DNA of 64,000 nucleotides from Mycolicibacterium parafortuitum (GTDB lineage Bacteria; Actinomycetota; Actinomycetes; Mycobacteriales; Mycobacteriaceae), in NCBI RefSeq assembly GCF_002086815.1, contig NZ_MVID01000031.1, forward strand, positions 1 to 64,000, given 5' to 3'. Positions 26,640 to 35,348 of this stretch are shown here, one piece after another. The notes beneath the pieces were generated by a model, which searched no databases, had not been told where the DNA came from, and worked only from the letters and a program-made list of their open reading frames with translations. The translations under genes were made by a program, and so were the position numbers. Each line of letters starts with the position of its first letter. Position 1 is the stretch's first letter.

Positions 26640-27419
26640 TCAACGGACGGCGATCTGACTCGGGAGATCGGCATTCGTGAGCCAGCACCGCAGGGTGCGG
26701 CTGAACAGTTCCGGATACCGCAGCGGCCAGTCGTGGCGCATACCGGCGGCGACGGCGTTGACTCCACGCGGCATCCTGCGGGCGAGTTCGCCCGCACTGC
26801 GATGAGCGGGCCAGGGTTCTCCGGCGCCGGTGATGAACAGCGCCGGCACCTCCGATGTTTCGAGACCGTCCGGCACCGTGAAGCCGGCTGATGCGGAGAC
26901 GATCTGGGCGGCATCTTCACTGAGGGCCAACCGCATGTCCTCGCGGTAGTCTGCCGTCCTGTTCGCCGCGACCTCCAGGGGGCGGGCGTTCCACAAGTAG
27001 GAGACCAGCCGCCGGGACCAGGCCGTGCGGGCCAGCGCACCCACGAACCGCGCAGAGGGCTGCACCAATGGAAGAGTGTTGACGAAGGTCCCGCACAGCA
27101 CCGCGCTGGCGAACAGCGCCGGCTCTCTGGCAAGTAGGTCGATCCCGACCTGCGCCCCGAGGGAGTATCCGACGAGGTGCACGCCTGCTGTGCCGAATCG
27201 GGACCGGATCGACGTCGCGACGGCCTCTGCGGCACGATCGATCCGGAACGGCCCCAGCGCAACGCTTTTCCCGAACTGTGGCAGGTCCGGGGCAACGCAA
27301 CGGTATCCGGGCAATCTGGCGATCACCGGCTCCCAGGACCAACCGCTCACCCGTCCGCCGTGCAGAAAGACCACGGCGGGCGCCTGCAGCGGACCTGTGT
27401 CGCGGACGAACAGATCCAT
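26640..27419 (-). CDS. Alpha/beta-hydrolase
   Basis: The start is the ATG at 27419 (MDLFVRDTGPLQAP), giving 259 residues. Further upstream in-frame starts run into the neighbouring promoter and are not supported. The fold shows HGGRVSGWSW (oxyanion hole) near 20, the nucleophile elbow GYSLGAQVG with Ser near 86, and a C-terminal His in RHDWP near 228. Length and motifs fit an esterase or haloperoxidase-like hydrolase. The gene is antisense to and between the two Gfo/Idh paralogs. It could deacylate the product or an intermediate; no substrate is visible. Confidence 0.8.
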   Translation of the reverse strand: MDLFVRDTGPLQAPAVVFLHGGRVSGWSWEPVIARLPGYRCVAPDLPQFGKSVALGPFRIDRAAEAVATSIRSRFGTAGVHLVGYSLGAQVGIDLLAREPALFASAVLCGTFVNTLPLVQPSARFVGALARTAWSRRLVSYLWNARPLEVAANRTADYREDMRLALSEDAAQIVSASAGFTVPDGLETSEVPALFITGAGEPWPAHRSAGELARRMPRGVNAVAAGMRHDWPLRYPELFSRTLRCWLTNADLPSQIAVR

Positions 27420-27522
27420 GTCGGCGATGGTACGTCCGCCACACGGAGAGTGTGATCTCCCTTGCACTTTGGCGTTGGCGAAGATCGGCCGACAGTGCCG
27501 GTGAACTGCTAGCGTCAGATCC

Positions 27523-28521
27523 ATGCCTGACAGCTTGGGGCCGGTGCGCATCGGTGTTCTCGGCGCATCCAGCTACGCGCCGACCACAATGCTCAACCCG
27601 GCCAAGGACAACCCCGATGTTGTGGTCGCGGCGGTCGGAGCCCGGGACGACGCGAGTGCCGAGGAATTCGCCGCCACGCACGGAATCGCCCGTGCCCACG
27701 GTAGCTACGAGGCGCTGATCGACGATCCCGAACTGGACGCGATCTATGTCCTGGTGCCCACCAGCATGCACGGGCGGTGGACGCGCGCGGCGCTGGACGC
27801 GGATAAGCATGTGCTGTGCGAGAAACCGTTCACCGCCAACGGCGATGAGGCCCGGGAAGTGGCCGAACTCGCCGCGACGTCGGACCGGGTGGTGATGGAG
27901 GCGATCCAGTTCCGCCACCACCCGTTGACGCTGCGGGTCGAAGAGATACTCGCATCAGGGGAGTTAGGCAGACTCGAACGCGTCGACATCACGCTGTGTG
28001 TGATGCTCCTGCCGTTCAGCGCCAACTGCTACAACTACTCGATGGCCGGCGGAGCGATGATGGATGCCGGCAGCTATGTGGCCAACATGGCCCGGACTTT
28101 CGGGGGTTCGACACCGAAAGTGGTCTCCGCCCAGGCGAAGTTGCGTGACCCCCGGGTGGACGCGGCGATGACCGCCGAAGTGCAGTACGCCGAAGGGCAC
28201 ACCGGCAGGCTCAAATGCGCGCTGTGGTCGTCGGACCTGTTCCGGGCGCGCGCCAAGATCATCGGTGAGCACGGCGAGATCAACGTGTTCAGCCCGGCCG
28301 CACCCCACCTTCTGCCCCGGCTCTCGATCCGATCGAACGGGCGCAAACGAGTGGAGCGGTTTCCACGGCGCGCGACCTACGCCTATCAGTTGGACGCGTT
28401 CGCATCCGCGGTGCTGCGTGGCGGACCGGTGCGGAATACGCCGCAGGAGGCGGTGGAGAACATGAGTTTGATCGACGACATCTATCGCGCGGCAGGGCTT
28501 CCCGTCCGCCAGCCCAGCTGA
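27523..28521 (+). CDS. Gfo/Idh/MocA-family oxidoreductase (copy B)
   Basis: A 332-residue paralog of the oxidoreductase at 25626: GVLGASSYAPTT Rossmann motif, CEKPF, GGAMMDAGSYVANMARTFGG and the same C-terminal sequence FPRRATYAYQLDAFASAV. The HxxYHP-type substrate loop differs (EAIQFRHHPL against EAFHHRYHPL), so the two may act on different sugars. TAGCGT at 27510-27515 fits a -10 element and would give a very short leader. The gene is convergent with the GMC oxidoreductase gene, whose end lies 30 bases away. Confidence 0.85.
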   Translation: MPDSLGPVRIGVLGASSYAPTTMLNPAKDNPDVVVAAVGARDDASAEEFAATHGIARAHGSYEALIDDPELDAIYVLVPTSMHGRWTRAALDADKHVLCEKPFTANGDEAREVAELAATSDRVVMEAIQFRHHPLTLRVEEILASGELGRLERVDITLCVMLLPFSANCYNYSMAGGAMMDAGSYVANMARTFGGSTPKVVSAQAKLRDPRVDAAMTAEVQYAEGHTGRLKCALWSSDLFRARAKIIGEHGEINVFSPAAPHLLPRLSIRSNGRKRVERFPRRATYAYQLDAFASAVLRGGPVRNTPQEAVENMSLIDDIYRAAGLPVRQPS

Positions 28522-28551
28522 TCGCGGGCGCCCGAGTGCGCCGCGGCGCGA

Positions 28552-30192
28552 TCAGTTCGCGAAGTGGACGTCGTCGATGTGCGCAGCCACGCGCAACGCG
28601 TTGGCGGCAACGGTCAGGCTCGGGTTGAGGCCCGCGCTGGACGGGAAGAACGACGTGTCGACGACGTAGAGGTTGTCGACCTCGTGCGCCCTGTTCTGCG
28701 CGTCGAGAACACTCGTGGCGGGATCGGTCCCGAACCGGCATGTCCCGCATACGTGACCCAGATTGGCATTGTCTCTGCCGTTTCCCAGTCGACGGGTGCG
28801 AAACGGTGTGAGCATATCGGCGAACAGACGCATGAACGCCTTGTGGCGTTCGATCTCGCCCGCGTGCAGGCGGTACTGGATGCGCATCCGCTGGCGGCCG
28901 TCGGAACCGGGGTTCGGACTCGGCGTGACCCGATTGTCGAGATAGGGGAGGTCCTCCATCATCGCGGCCAGCACCAGCCCGCCGGTGAAGAACCGGTTGT
29001 ACACCTGACGCACCAACGGCGATATCGCGCGTAGCGCCCGGCCCCGAGTGCCCGGCCGGTTGATCAGCCACTCCATCGGCGGTATCGCGCCGAATGACTG
29101 GACGGTGCCGTACTTCTGGCCGTCGAACAGATAGAAGTCGTTGAGCCCGATCTCCTTGTTGGCGGCGGTGATGGCCGAGTCGGCGTGCGGCCAGATCTCT
29201 ACGGGATCGAGCAGGTGCCGCATCAGATTGCGCCCCACGTAGTCCGAGCCGTTGGCCAGCCCGCGGGGCCAGTCACCCGAGCGGGAGTTGAGCAGCAGAG
29301 TCGGCGTGGCCAGCGCCCCGGCCGCAAGCACCACCAGCCCCGCCTTCAGGGTCAGGACCTCACCCCGGTGCTCGCAGATCACCGCCTGCACCCGCCGGTG
29401 ATCGGCGTCCAGTCGCAGGACTCGGCACTCGCTCAACAGCGCGGCGCCGTGTTCGGTGACGGCGGGCAGTATGCAGTTGCCCGCGGCGTCGTTCTTGCAT
29501 CCCCGGTCGCAGAGATAGGTCTGACACGTCGTGCAACCGTCTGTGTAGTCGCAGGCCATCGGAAGGTGGTACGGGTGCAGACCCCGATCCCGCAGATGGT
29601 CGACCAGGGGCTGGTTGTCGGCCGAAAACGGCGGTGCGGCAGGTAAACCCACGGATGCGGCCTCAGGCCGGAGGGGATCGGGCTGACCGCGCACCCCGAG
29701 CAGTCTCTCGGCCTGCGCGTACCACGGCGCCATCGCTTGGTAATCGACCGGCCAGGCCTCGGGTACCGAAGAGTCGCCGGGGTCGGTGAAGTTCTGCCGC
29801 GGCGTGAAGTCCGACGCGAAGAAGCGCTCGCACACCATGCCGTAGAGCGCCGAGGATCCGCCGGTGCCGCTGCCGATGAACGGTGTGAAGCGCTTCGCGA
29901 AACGGCCGCTTATGTCCTCGATCTCGTCGGTGGTGCGCCCGGACCGGGCCAGCGCGTCGTAGTAGGCGGTGTGTGTCCGGGCGGCCTCGGGTTCCGCGAG
30001 CTCGGCGACGGCCCCCCGGATCGTTCCCGGTGTTCCGGGCAGAGTGGACCGCCCCTTCTCCACGAAGAGCACCTTGCGCCCCGACCGTGCCAGTCGATGT
30101 CCCAGCACGCCGCCGCCCATACCTGCGCCGATGACGATGACGTCCCACGACACGCGTTCTGCGAGATGAGCGTCCAGATCGCCCTCAGCCAA
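28552..30192 (-). CDS. GMC-family FAD oxidoreductase
   Basis: This 546-residue flavoprotein has the FAD motif GAGMGGGVLGHRLARSG at 22-38. It has a Cys-rich insert, CDYTDGCTTCQTYLCDRGCK, near 215-235. The C-terminal GMC signature is present as VVDTSFFPSSAGLNPSLT. The His in NLGHVCGTCRFGTDP stands near the expected catalytic position. Relatives oxidise alcohols of sugars, sterols or polyketides. The six-Cys insert is unusual for simple alcohol oxidases and could hold a metal or disulfides. There is no Tat or Sec signal, so it acts in the cytoplasm. It diverges from a glycosyltransferase gene and may oxidise a sugar hydroxyl on the product (inference). Confidence 0.8.
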   Translation of the reverse strand: MAEGDLDAHLAERVSWDVIVIGAGMGGGVLGHRLARSGRKVLFVEKGRSTLPGTPGTIRGAVAELAEPEAARTHTAYYDALARSGRTTDEIEDISGRFAKRFTPFIGSGTGGSSALYGMVCERFFASDFTPRQNFTDPGDSSVPEAWPVDYQAMAPWYAQAERLLGVRGQPDPLRPEAASVGLPAAPPFSADNQPLVDHLRDRGLHPYHLPMACDYTDGCTTCQTYLCDRGCKNDAAGNCILPAVTEHGAALLSECRVLRLDADHRRVQAVICEHRGEVLTLKAGLVVLAAGALATPTLLLNSRSGDWPRGLANGSDYVGRNLMRHLLDPVEIWPHADSAITAANKEIGLNDFYLFDGQKYGTVQSFGAIPPMEWLINRPGTRGRALRAISPLVRQVYNRFFTGGLVLAAMMEDLPYLDNRVTPSPNPGSDGRQRMRIQYRLHAGEIERHKAFMRLFADMLTPFRTRRLGNGRDNANLGHVCGTCRFGTDPATSVLDAQNRAHEVDNLYVVDTSFFPSSAGLNPSLTVAANALRVAAHIDDVHFAN

Positions 30193-30283
30193 GTCGTGCT
30201 CCTCCGCGTGTCGGCCCGAAATGGTGTACCACCTGGGCGATTCGGGATCGTATCAACGTTGCGGCGGGCACATCGCCGGAACG

Positions 30284-30299
30284 CTTACTCATGCGTCAA
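30284..30299. promoter_or_regulatory. Palindromic operator candidate, copy 3
   Basis: CTTACTCATGCGTCAA matches 13 of 16 consensus positions, with an intact right half. It lies between the divergent GMC oxidoreductase gene and a glycosyltransferase gene whose ATG is 66 bases downstream. Confidence 0.45.
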
Positions 30300-30364
30300 A
30301 ATGAAGCGATAATGGCCGGACTGTCCGTCGGGCACTGCGACGAACGAAAGGCCGGCAAGTCCAG

Positions 30365-31657
30365 ATGAACTCCCCGAAGAACCTTGTGCTGTCGAGCTAC
30401 GGCGGTCGCGGGGACATCGAACCCGCGGTCGTCGTCGGCCGCGAACTCCTGCGTCGCGGCCACGATGTGCTGATCGCGGTCCCGCCCAACCTGGTGGGCT
30501 TCGCCGAGGCCGCGGGACTGCCGGCCGTCGGCTACGGCCTGGACTCGGGCCCCATCCTCGAACTGCAGCGCGAATACTTCACCTGTTACTCCCGGACGCC
30601 GTGGAAGCTCCGCGAGATCAGCCGGATGGCGCGCGAGACCGAACAGTTCGCGGCCGAATGCTGGGCCGAGATGACCAGCACGCTGCATCAGATATCCGCG
30701 GGCGCCGACCTGCTGCTCACCGGGTTGATCTTCGAGCAGCCCGCCGCCAATGTCGCAGAAGCGCACGATATTCCGTTGGCGCTGCTGCAGTACTTCCCGT
30801 GCCGGCCACACGGCCAACTGCTGCCGTTCCTGCCTGCTCCGCTGAGCCGGCTGCTCATGGCGGGCAACGACTGGGCGGCGTGGCGGGGGACGCGCGGCGC
30901 CGAGGACGCGCAGCGCCGGGAGATCGGACTGGGCCCCGCGCGCGCGTCTGCGCCGCGGCGCATCGCGGACCGTGGTTCGCTGCAGATCCAGGCTTATGAC
31001 GTGCTGTGTTTCCCCGGCCTGGAAGCCGAGTGGGACAAGTGGAATCGACAGCATCCTGCGAAGCGTCCGTTCGTCGGCGCGCTGGCGATGGCCTCGCCCA
31101 CCGACGCCGACGACGACGTCGCCTCGTGGATCGCGGACGGAACGCCGCCGATCTTCTTCGGATTCGGCAGCGTTCCGCTGGGCTCACCCGCCGACACGAT
31201 CACGATGATCGCCGACGCGTGCCGGCAATTGGGGCACCGCGCCGTAGTGGGGGCCGGTGGAACCGATTTCGGCGCGTTACCGCAGTTCGACCACGTCAAG
31301 GTGGTGGGCCAGGTCAACTACGCGACGATCTTCCCGCTCTGCCGGGCGGTGGTGCACCACGGCGGCTCGGGCACGCTGGCCGCCTGCCTGCGTGCAGGTG
31401 TGCCCCAACTGGTCCTGTGGACGTTGCCGGATCAGCCGTTCTTCGCCGCACAGTTGAAGCGCCTGAAGGTCGGGGCCGGCCGGAGATTCTCGACCACGAC
31501 CCCGAGGACCCTGATGGCCGACCTGCGCCGGATCCTCGCCCCCGAGTATCTGGAGCGGGCTCGCGGGATCGCTGCGCGGATGACGACCCCTGCTCAGAGT
31601 GCGGCCGCGGCGGCCGATCACGTCGAGGACTTCGCGAAGCTGGCGAGCACTCTCTGA
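30365..31657 (+). CDS. GPL-type GT1 glycosyltransferase (2 of 6)
   Basis: This 430-residue GT-B enzyme opens MNSPKNLVLSSYGGRGDIEP. The middle block is IQAYDVLCFPGL and the nucleotide-sugar signature is HHGGSGTLAACLRAG near 329. AAAGG lies before the ATG. It is the most divergent of the six at the N-terminus (extra residues before the first strand) and carries LWTLPDQPFFAAQLKRLK where the others have a Met/Asn-rich loop, so its donor or acceptor probably differs. It stands alone with its own operator candidate, convergent with the CmcI methyltransferase gene. Confidence 0.87.
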   Translation: MNSPKNLVLSSYGGRGDIEPAVVVGRELLRRGHDVLIAVPPNLVGFAEAAGLPAVGYGLDSGPILELQREYFTCYSRTPWKLREISRMARETEQFAAECWAEMTSTLHQISAGADLLLTGLIFEQPAANVAEAHDIPLALLQYFPCRPHGQLLPFLPAPLSRLLMAGNDWAAWRGTRGAEDAQRREIGLGPARASAPRRIADRGSLQIQAYDVLCFPGLEAEWDKWNRQHPAKRPFVGALAMASPTDADDDVASWIADGTPPIFFGFGSVPLGSPADTITMIADACRQLGHRAVVGAGGTDFGALPQFDHVKVVGQVNYATIFPLCRAVVHHGGSGTLAACLRAGVPQLVLWTLPDQPFFAAQLKRLKVGAGRRFSTTTPRTLMADLRRILAPEYLERARGIAARMTTPAQSAAAAADHVEDFAKLASTL

Positions 31658-31709
31658 CGATCTCGGCTCCCGGGGACGTGCCCCGGGTTTGCCGAGCCGC
31701 ACCGAGGGG

Positions 31710-32534
31710 TCAGTTCCGGATCATGAAACCGTTCGTTGCGAACGTGAATCCGAATTTGTCCTCACGTTCCGCGTCGTGGGTGTAATCGTCCGGGAACTCC
31801 TGTTCGTATGCCTTGATGGCCTCAAAAGGCCCTGGGCCCCACCCGGGCAGAACGGGATGGCCGTTGACGCACGAATCTTCGACCAGGAGATAGTCACCCG
31901 GGGAAAGCAACGGACGCAGCAACTTCATCTCCGCCAGCACATGATCTTTCGAATGATCGCTGTCCAGAATGGCGAAAATGCGGCCCGGATATTCCTCTTT
32001 GAGTTGCTTGATCTGCTCGGCGATCGCCGGTTCGATCGATGACGACTCGACGAACAGGATGTCGGGGTCGTTCTTGGCCGCGGGGTCGAGGCGCTGGTGG
32101 CTGATGTCCACCGAGAGCACCTTGAACGGTATCCCCACACGCTGCATGACATGGGCGAAGAACAACGCCGATCCACCGCGGTTGGAACCGAATTCGATGA
32201 TCAGCGAAGGCTTCAGGTCGACCAGGATTTCCTGGTAGTTCCACATGTCGGCGACCGACTTCCAGCATTCGATACCGAGCCAGGTCGTCTTGTTCCAGAC
32301 GAAGGTGTTGTAGTACCACTTGTGGTACTCCTCGCCTTCGGTCCCTTTGGGTTGGTAGAGGAATATGGACACCGCGGAATTCGTCACACGGCGCAGTGAT
32401 TTGAGCGTATTCACCGCGATACGCCCGAGGGCTTTCATGTCCATTTCGCCGGGCTTGTAGGCGGGTCCCTCACGCCTCAATGCCAGGTTCGTGCGACCGG
32501 GAGCCTGCTCTTCATTTTTCTGACGCCATTGCAC
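31710..32534 (-). CDS. CmcI/rhamnosyl O-methyltransferase family protein (copy A)
   Basis: The family includes the GPL rhamnosyl O-methyltransferases and cephalosporin CmcI. The SAM loop is IEFGSNRGGSALFFA, the metal-site motif is ILDSDHSKDHVLAE, and LLVEDSCVNGHPVLPGWGPG is the family block before the C-terminus. I chose the GTG at 32534 (274 residues), because the resulting N-terminus lines up with the 277-residue paralog at 39242-40075. The ATG at 32444 is an alternative, and much longer in-frame starts reach into the divergent promoter. No clear Shine-Dalgarno precedes the GTG; TACTCT just upstream could be a -10 for a leaderless message. It probably methylates a 6-deoxyhexose hydroxyl on the glycolipopeptide. 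Confidence 0.83.
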   Translation of the reverse strand: MQWRQKNEEQAPGRTNLALRREGPAYKPGEMDMKALGRIAVNTLKSLRRVTNSAVSIFLYQPKGTEGEEYHKWYYNTFVWNKTTWLGIECWKSVADMWNYQEILVDLKPSLIIEFGSNRGGSALFFAHVMQRVGIPFKVLSVDISHQRLDPAAKNDPDILFVESSSIEPAIAEQIKQLKEEYPGRIFAILDSDHSKDHVLAEMKLLRPLLSPGDYLLVEDSCVNGHPVLPGWGPGPFEAIKAYEQEFPDDYTHDAEREDKFGFTFATNGFMIRN

Positions 32535-32676
32535 GGGCGCAGAGTAGCAGCACGAGTCTGCGCCGGCGGCTGTCTGAGCGAACTCGATCGGACAAAAGGC
32601 ACGCGGCGGCCCGGTCCGTTCCTCGGCGTGCGCACCGCGGGCCGGGATCTTCGCCAAAAATCTCATTCCGAGACCA

Positions 32677-32692
32677 TTGACGCATCCGTTAG
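32677..32692. promoter_or_regulatory. Palindromic operator candidate, copy 4
   Basis: TTGACGCATCCGTTAG matches 13 of 16 consensus positions, with an intact left half. It sits in the 245-base divergent region between the CmcI methyltransferase gene (minus) and the sugar dehydrogenase gene (plus). The rest of that region holds nothing gene-like. Confidence 0.5.
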
Positions 32693-32779
32693 TTAGACTG
32701 CCGCCGGTAGCCGAACCTCGCGGGAGGGGCTGAAGGGCACCGAACGGCACTGGAAGGCACCGGAAAGGCTTGGTACCGC

Positions 32780-34162
32780 ATGGCTAGGGGCGCGTTCGGA
32801 CGCAGCGACGCCGAGATCGATCTGCTGGTGCGCGGCATGCGGTCGGGGATCGCCGTCGTCGGGTTCGGCTATATCGGCACCGTGATCGGTGCCGTGCTCG
32901 CCGACCGCGGTTGGCCGGTGACCGGGATCGATGTCCGGCAGAGCGTCGTCGACGACATCAACATGGGCAGGACGGCGGTCGCCGAGCCCGGGCTCAGCGA
33001 GATGGTGGCCAACACCGTGCGGATCGGCCGGTTGCGCGCCACAACGGATTTCAGCGCGATCGCCGACAACGATTTCGTCATCGTGAACGTCGGCACCCCG
33101 CTGGGTCCCGACTACGAACCCATCGTCGACGACATCAAGGCGGCGGCACGCGCCCTCGGTGAGCACCTGCAGCCCGGCCACGTGGTGATCCTCAAGAGCA
33201 CAGTGCCCCCGGACACCACCGAGACTCTCGTCCGTCCGATCCTCGAAGAAACCTCAGGTCTGCGCGCCGGTGTCGACTTCGGGCTCGCGTTCTGCCCCGA
33301 ACGGCTCGCCGAAGGCCAGGCGATCCACGAGCTGACCTCGATTCCGGTGGTCGTCGGTGCGGTGGACGAGTGCAGTGCCCGCGCCTGCGCGACGTTGTGG
33401 CGTCACGCCCTCGGGGTGGAATCCGTCATCGTCGAGGACCCGCGTACCGCCGAGATGGTCAAGCTCGCCGACAACGTCTGGGTCGATCTGAACGTCGCCC
33501 TGGCCAACGAACTCGCGAAGATCTGCGACAAGCTCGGGATGGACGCGCTGCAGGTCATCGACGCGGCCAACACGATGCCCAAGGGCGGCAGCCCGGTCAA
33601 CATCCTGCGCCCGAGCATGGGGGTCGGCGGGTACTGCCTGACCAAGGATCCGTGGTTCGTCAACCACCTGGGACAGTCGCTCGGCCTGGACCTGTCGATC
33701 CCGCGCACCTCGCGGACCGTCAACGACACCATGCCCGGCTATACCTACAGCCTGCTCGAACAGCTTCTCGCCGACCAGGGCAAGACCGTGGCGCAGAGCA
33801 AGGTCGCGGTACTGGGAATCGCGTTCAAGAACAACACCGGCGACTGCCGGCTCACTCCGACGAAGTACATCGTCTCGCTGCTCGAGGAGTCGGACTGCGA
33901 CCTGTCGATCCACGATCCGTGGGTGGCGGACGAGGAAGCGTTGTCGGTGACCAGCATCCCGATGACCCCTGACATCGAGTCGACGGTCAAGGATGCCGAC
34001 GCGCTGGTCGTCCTTGCCGGACACCGCGAGTTCCACCGTATTCCGCTGACGCGGCTCGCCGAGCTGACCTCACCGAAGTGTGTGTTCCTCGACGGCCGCA
34101 ACAGCTTCGACCCAGCAGCGGTGCGCGCGGCCGGTTTCATCTACAAGGGGATCGGCCGCTGA
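32780..34162 (+). CDS. UDP-glucose/UDP-ManNAc-type nucleotide-sugar dehydrogenase
   Basis: The protein has 460 residues. The Rossmann motif is VVGFGYIGTVIGAVLADRG at about 25-43, KSTVPPDTTE lies near 140, the family block FCPERLAEGQAI near 173, and the catalytic Cys286 sits in VGGYCLTKDPWF. This family makes a 6-carboxylate (uronic acid) from a nucleotide sugar with two NAD+. The GG-Y-C-L-x-K-DP form resembles the WecC/UDP-ManNAcA branch as much as UDP-glucose dehydrogenase, so the substrate is open. The start could be the ATG at 32780 or the internal ATG at 32837. The next gene, 32 bases away, is an epimerase, which suggests a two-step route to an unusual sugar donor. Confidence 0.85.
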   Translation: MARGAFGRSDAEIDLLVRGMRSGIAVVGFGYIGTVIGAVLADRGWPVTGIDVRQSVVDDINMGRTAVAEPGLSEMVANTVRIGRLRATTDFSAIADNDFVIVNVGTPLGPDYEPIVDDIKAAARALGEHLQPGHVVILKSTVPPDTTETLVRPILEETSGLRAGVDFGLAFCPERLAEGQAIHELTSIPVVVGAVDECSARACATLWRHALGVESVIVEDPRTAEMVKLADNVWVDLNVALANELAKICDKLGMDALQVIDAANTMPKGGSPVNILRPSMGVGGYCLTKDPWFVNHLGQSLGLDLSIPRTSRTVNDTMPGYTYSLLEQLLADQGKTVAQSKVAVLGIAFKNNTGDCRLTPTKYIVSLLEESDCDLSIHDPWVADEEALSVTSIPMTPDIESTVKDADALVVLAGHREFHRIPLTRLAELTSPKCVFLDGRNSFDPAAVRAAGFIYKGIGR

Positions 34163-34194
34163 CGCGGCACCCTCTGCGAACGGAAAGAGAAAGC

Positions 34195-35196
34195 ATGTCC
34201 AACGTCGTCGTCACGGGCGGCTACGGTTTCGTCGGTACCCACCTGGTCACCGCGTTGCTCAAGCGCGGAGACTCGGTCACAGTCTTCGACTACGCGAAGA
34301 ACACCCGCGACACCAGCCTCGGCTTCGACGGGCACCCCGGGTTCCGCTTCGTTCAAGGGGATGTGACCGATCCGCAAGCACTCGCCGCGGCGATCACACC
34401 TGATGTCGACACGGTGTTCCACCTGGCCTCGGTGGTCGGTGTCAACAAGTACGTCGAGAACCCGCTGCGTGTCGTCGATGTCAGCGTGATCGGCACCCGC
34501 AACGTCCTTGAGTTGTGCCACAAGCACGGCGCCCGGCTGGTCTTCACCAGCACCTCCGAGGTGTTCGGGAAGAATCCGAACACGCCCTGGGCCGAGGACG
34601 ACGACCGTGTGCTGGGTTCGACCAGGACCGCCCGGTGGAGCTACAGCACCAGCAAGGCGATGGCCGAGCACATGGTGTTCGGCATGCACGACGCCTACGG
34701 GTTGCCGGTGACCGTCGTGCGCTTCTTCAACGTGTATGGGCCGCGCCAGAACCCGATCTTCGTGATCTCCAAGAGCATCCACCGGATCCTCAACGGCCGT
34801 GAACCGTTGCTCTACGATTCCGGCGACCAGACCCGGTGTTTCACCTACGTCGACGATGCGATCGCCGGCACACTGCTCGCCGCCGACAGCGATGCGGCGA
34901 TCGGCGAGGTCTTCAACATCGGCAGCATGACCGAGACCTCGATGCGCGACGCCGTCGATCTGGCGATCAAGATCGCCAATGTGGATTCGGTGTCGAGCAC
35001 CGCGGCCTTCGACACCGCGCAGAGCTACGGTGCGCGCTACGAGGACATCCCGCGCCGCGTCCCCGATTCCACGAAGGCGCAGCGCGTTCTGGGTTGGCGG
35101 TTGCAGGTCGACCTCGAGGAAGGGCTCCGCAGAACCATCGACTGGGCACGCGCCAATCCGTGGTACCTCGAGGAACCCGGCGCGGACACGGCCTGA
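34195..35196 (+). CDS. NAD-dependent epimerase/dehydratase (SDR), UDP-sugar 4-epimerase or decarboxylase type
   Basis: The start is the ATG at 34195 (MSNVVVTGGYGFVG), preceded by GGAAAGAG; the protein has 333 residues. Longer in-frame starts lie in the preceding gene. It is an extended SDR: GGYGFVG at 8-14, TSTSEVFG near 120 and the YxxxK pair Tyr150/Lys154 in WSYSTSK. RFFNVYGPRQNP and a C-terminal GWRLQVDLEEGLRRTIDW match UDP-glucose/glucuronate epimerases and UDP-glucuronate decarboxylases. Directly after a nucleotide-sugar dehydrogenase, the simplest reading is conversion of a UDP-uronate to its 4-epimer or to a UDP-pentose. The two outcomes cannot be told apart here. Confidence 0.83.
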   Translation: MSNVVVTGGYGFVGTHLVTALLKRGDSVTVFDYAKNTRDTSLGFDGHPGFRFVQGDVTDPQALAAAITPDVDTVFHLASVVGVNKYVENPLRVVDVSVIGTRNVLELCHKHGARLVFTSTSEVFGKNPNTPWAEDDDRVLGSTRTARWSYSTSKAMAEHMVFGMHDAYGLPVTVVRFFNVYGPRQNPIFVISKSIHRILNGREPLLYDSGDQTRCFTYVDDAIAGTLLAADSDAAIGEVFNIGSMTETSMRDAVDLAIKIANVDSVSSTAAFDTAQSYGARYEDIPRRVPDSTKAQRVLGWRLQVDLEEGLRRTIDWARANPWYLEEPGADTA

Positions 35197-35348
35197 CGCC
35201 GAGCGGACATGGGTTTGACTCTTGAGGGGGGACTTCCGGCGTCGTCCGCCACGTATATGCACGTTCGGTACCGGCCGCAGGTGCTGGGCCGGAGGCCTTC
35301 GCCTGCGTGGCTGCGTGGCCGGGGATTGAAGGGGACGACGTCTTCGCG

